Assembly (NCBI GenBank): GCA_021791295.1
Contig: JAJYWW010000105.1
Span: 1-6,057, forward strand
Origin: a bacterium
GTDB taxonomy: Bacteria; SZUA-79; Acidulodesulfobacterales; Acidulodesulfobacteraceae
Length of the DNA: 6,057 bases
Reading direction: 5' to 3'
The translations under genes were made by a program, and so were the position numbers. A model generated the notes under the pieces. That model searched no databases. It worked only from the letters and a program-made list of their open reading frames with translations, and had not been told where the DNA came from. Shown here piece after piece: positions 6,055-6,057 of this stretch; position 1 is the stretch's first letter, and each line of letters begins with the position of its first letter.

Positions 6055-6057
6055 TTC

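Overview
The window is AT-rich (about one third G+C by eye), densely coding and entirely on the + strand. It carries six protein genes plus one small uncharacterised gene that has its own promoter. The 5' end cuts into the first gene; the last gene is complete. I see no tRNA, rRNA, CRISPR array, transposase, phage gene or other mobile-element sign. Lys-rich proteins, ATA/AAA-rich codon use, a rubrerythrin and an exported DUF3857-type protein suggest an anaerobic or microaerophilic Gram-negative-type bacterium with low G+C. A deltaproteobacteria-like anaerobe would fit, but the taxonomy is a guess because there is no marker gene.

Layout. (1) 1-696: 3' part of a DUF2400/TIGR02757-type protein whose C-terminal half matches the endonuclease III plan (VDTH motif and a four-cysteine iron-sulfur loop). 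(2) 780-2813: a secreted DUF3857/transglutaminase-like protein whose transglutaminase core has lost its catalytic Cys and His. (3) 2840-3352: a complete rubrerythrin, 26 bases downstream and possibly cotranscribed. (4) 3353-3531: an intergenic control region with an 18-bp perfect palindrome abutting a near-consensus sigma70-type promoter with an extended -10. (5) 3532-3867: a 111-residue Asn/Gln-rich protein of unknown function. (6) 3879-4820: a phosphate butyryl/acetyltransferase. (7) 4830-5633: PanB, ketopantoate hydroxymethyltransferase. (8) 5701-6054: a small two-helix membrane protein resembling DUF4282.

How they may work together. The promoter at 3442-3469 most likely drives the small gene, the acyltransferase and panB as one unit, because the gaps are only 11 and 9 bases and no terminator is visible between them. 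The acyltransferase and PanB could share branched-chain 2-oxoacid metabolism: 2-oxoisovalerate is the PanB substrate and isobutyryl-CoA is its decarboxylation product. The kinase partner (buk/ackA) and panC are not in the window, so this link is inference. Rubrerythrin handles peroxide in anaerobes. The other genes look like ordinary chromosomal neighbours.

Nothing here is a clear new multi-gene system. The points most worth a second look are the promoter/palindrome with its N/Q-rich small gene, the apparent pseudo-transglutaminase, and the glycosylase-like residues in the DUF2400 protein.
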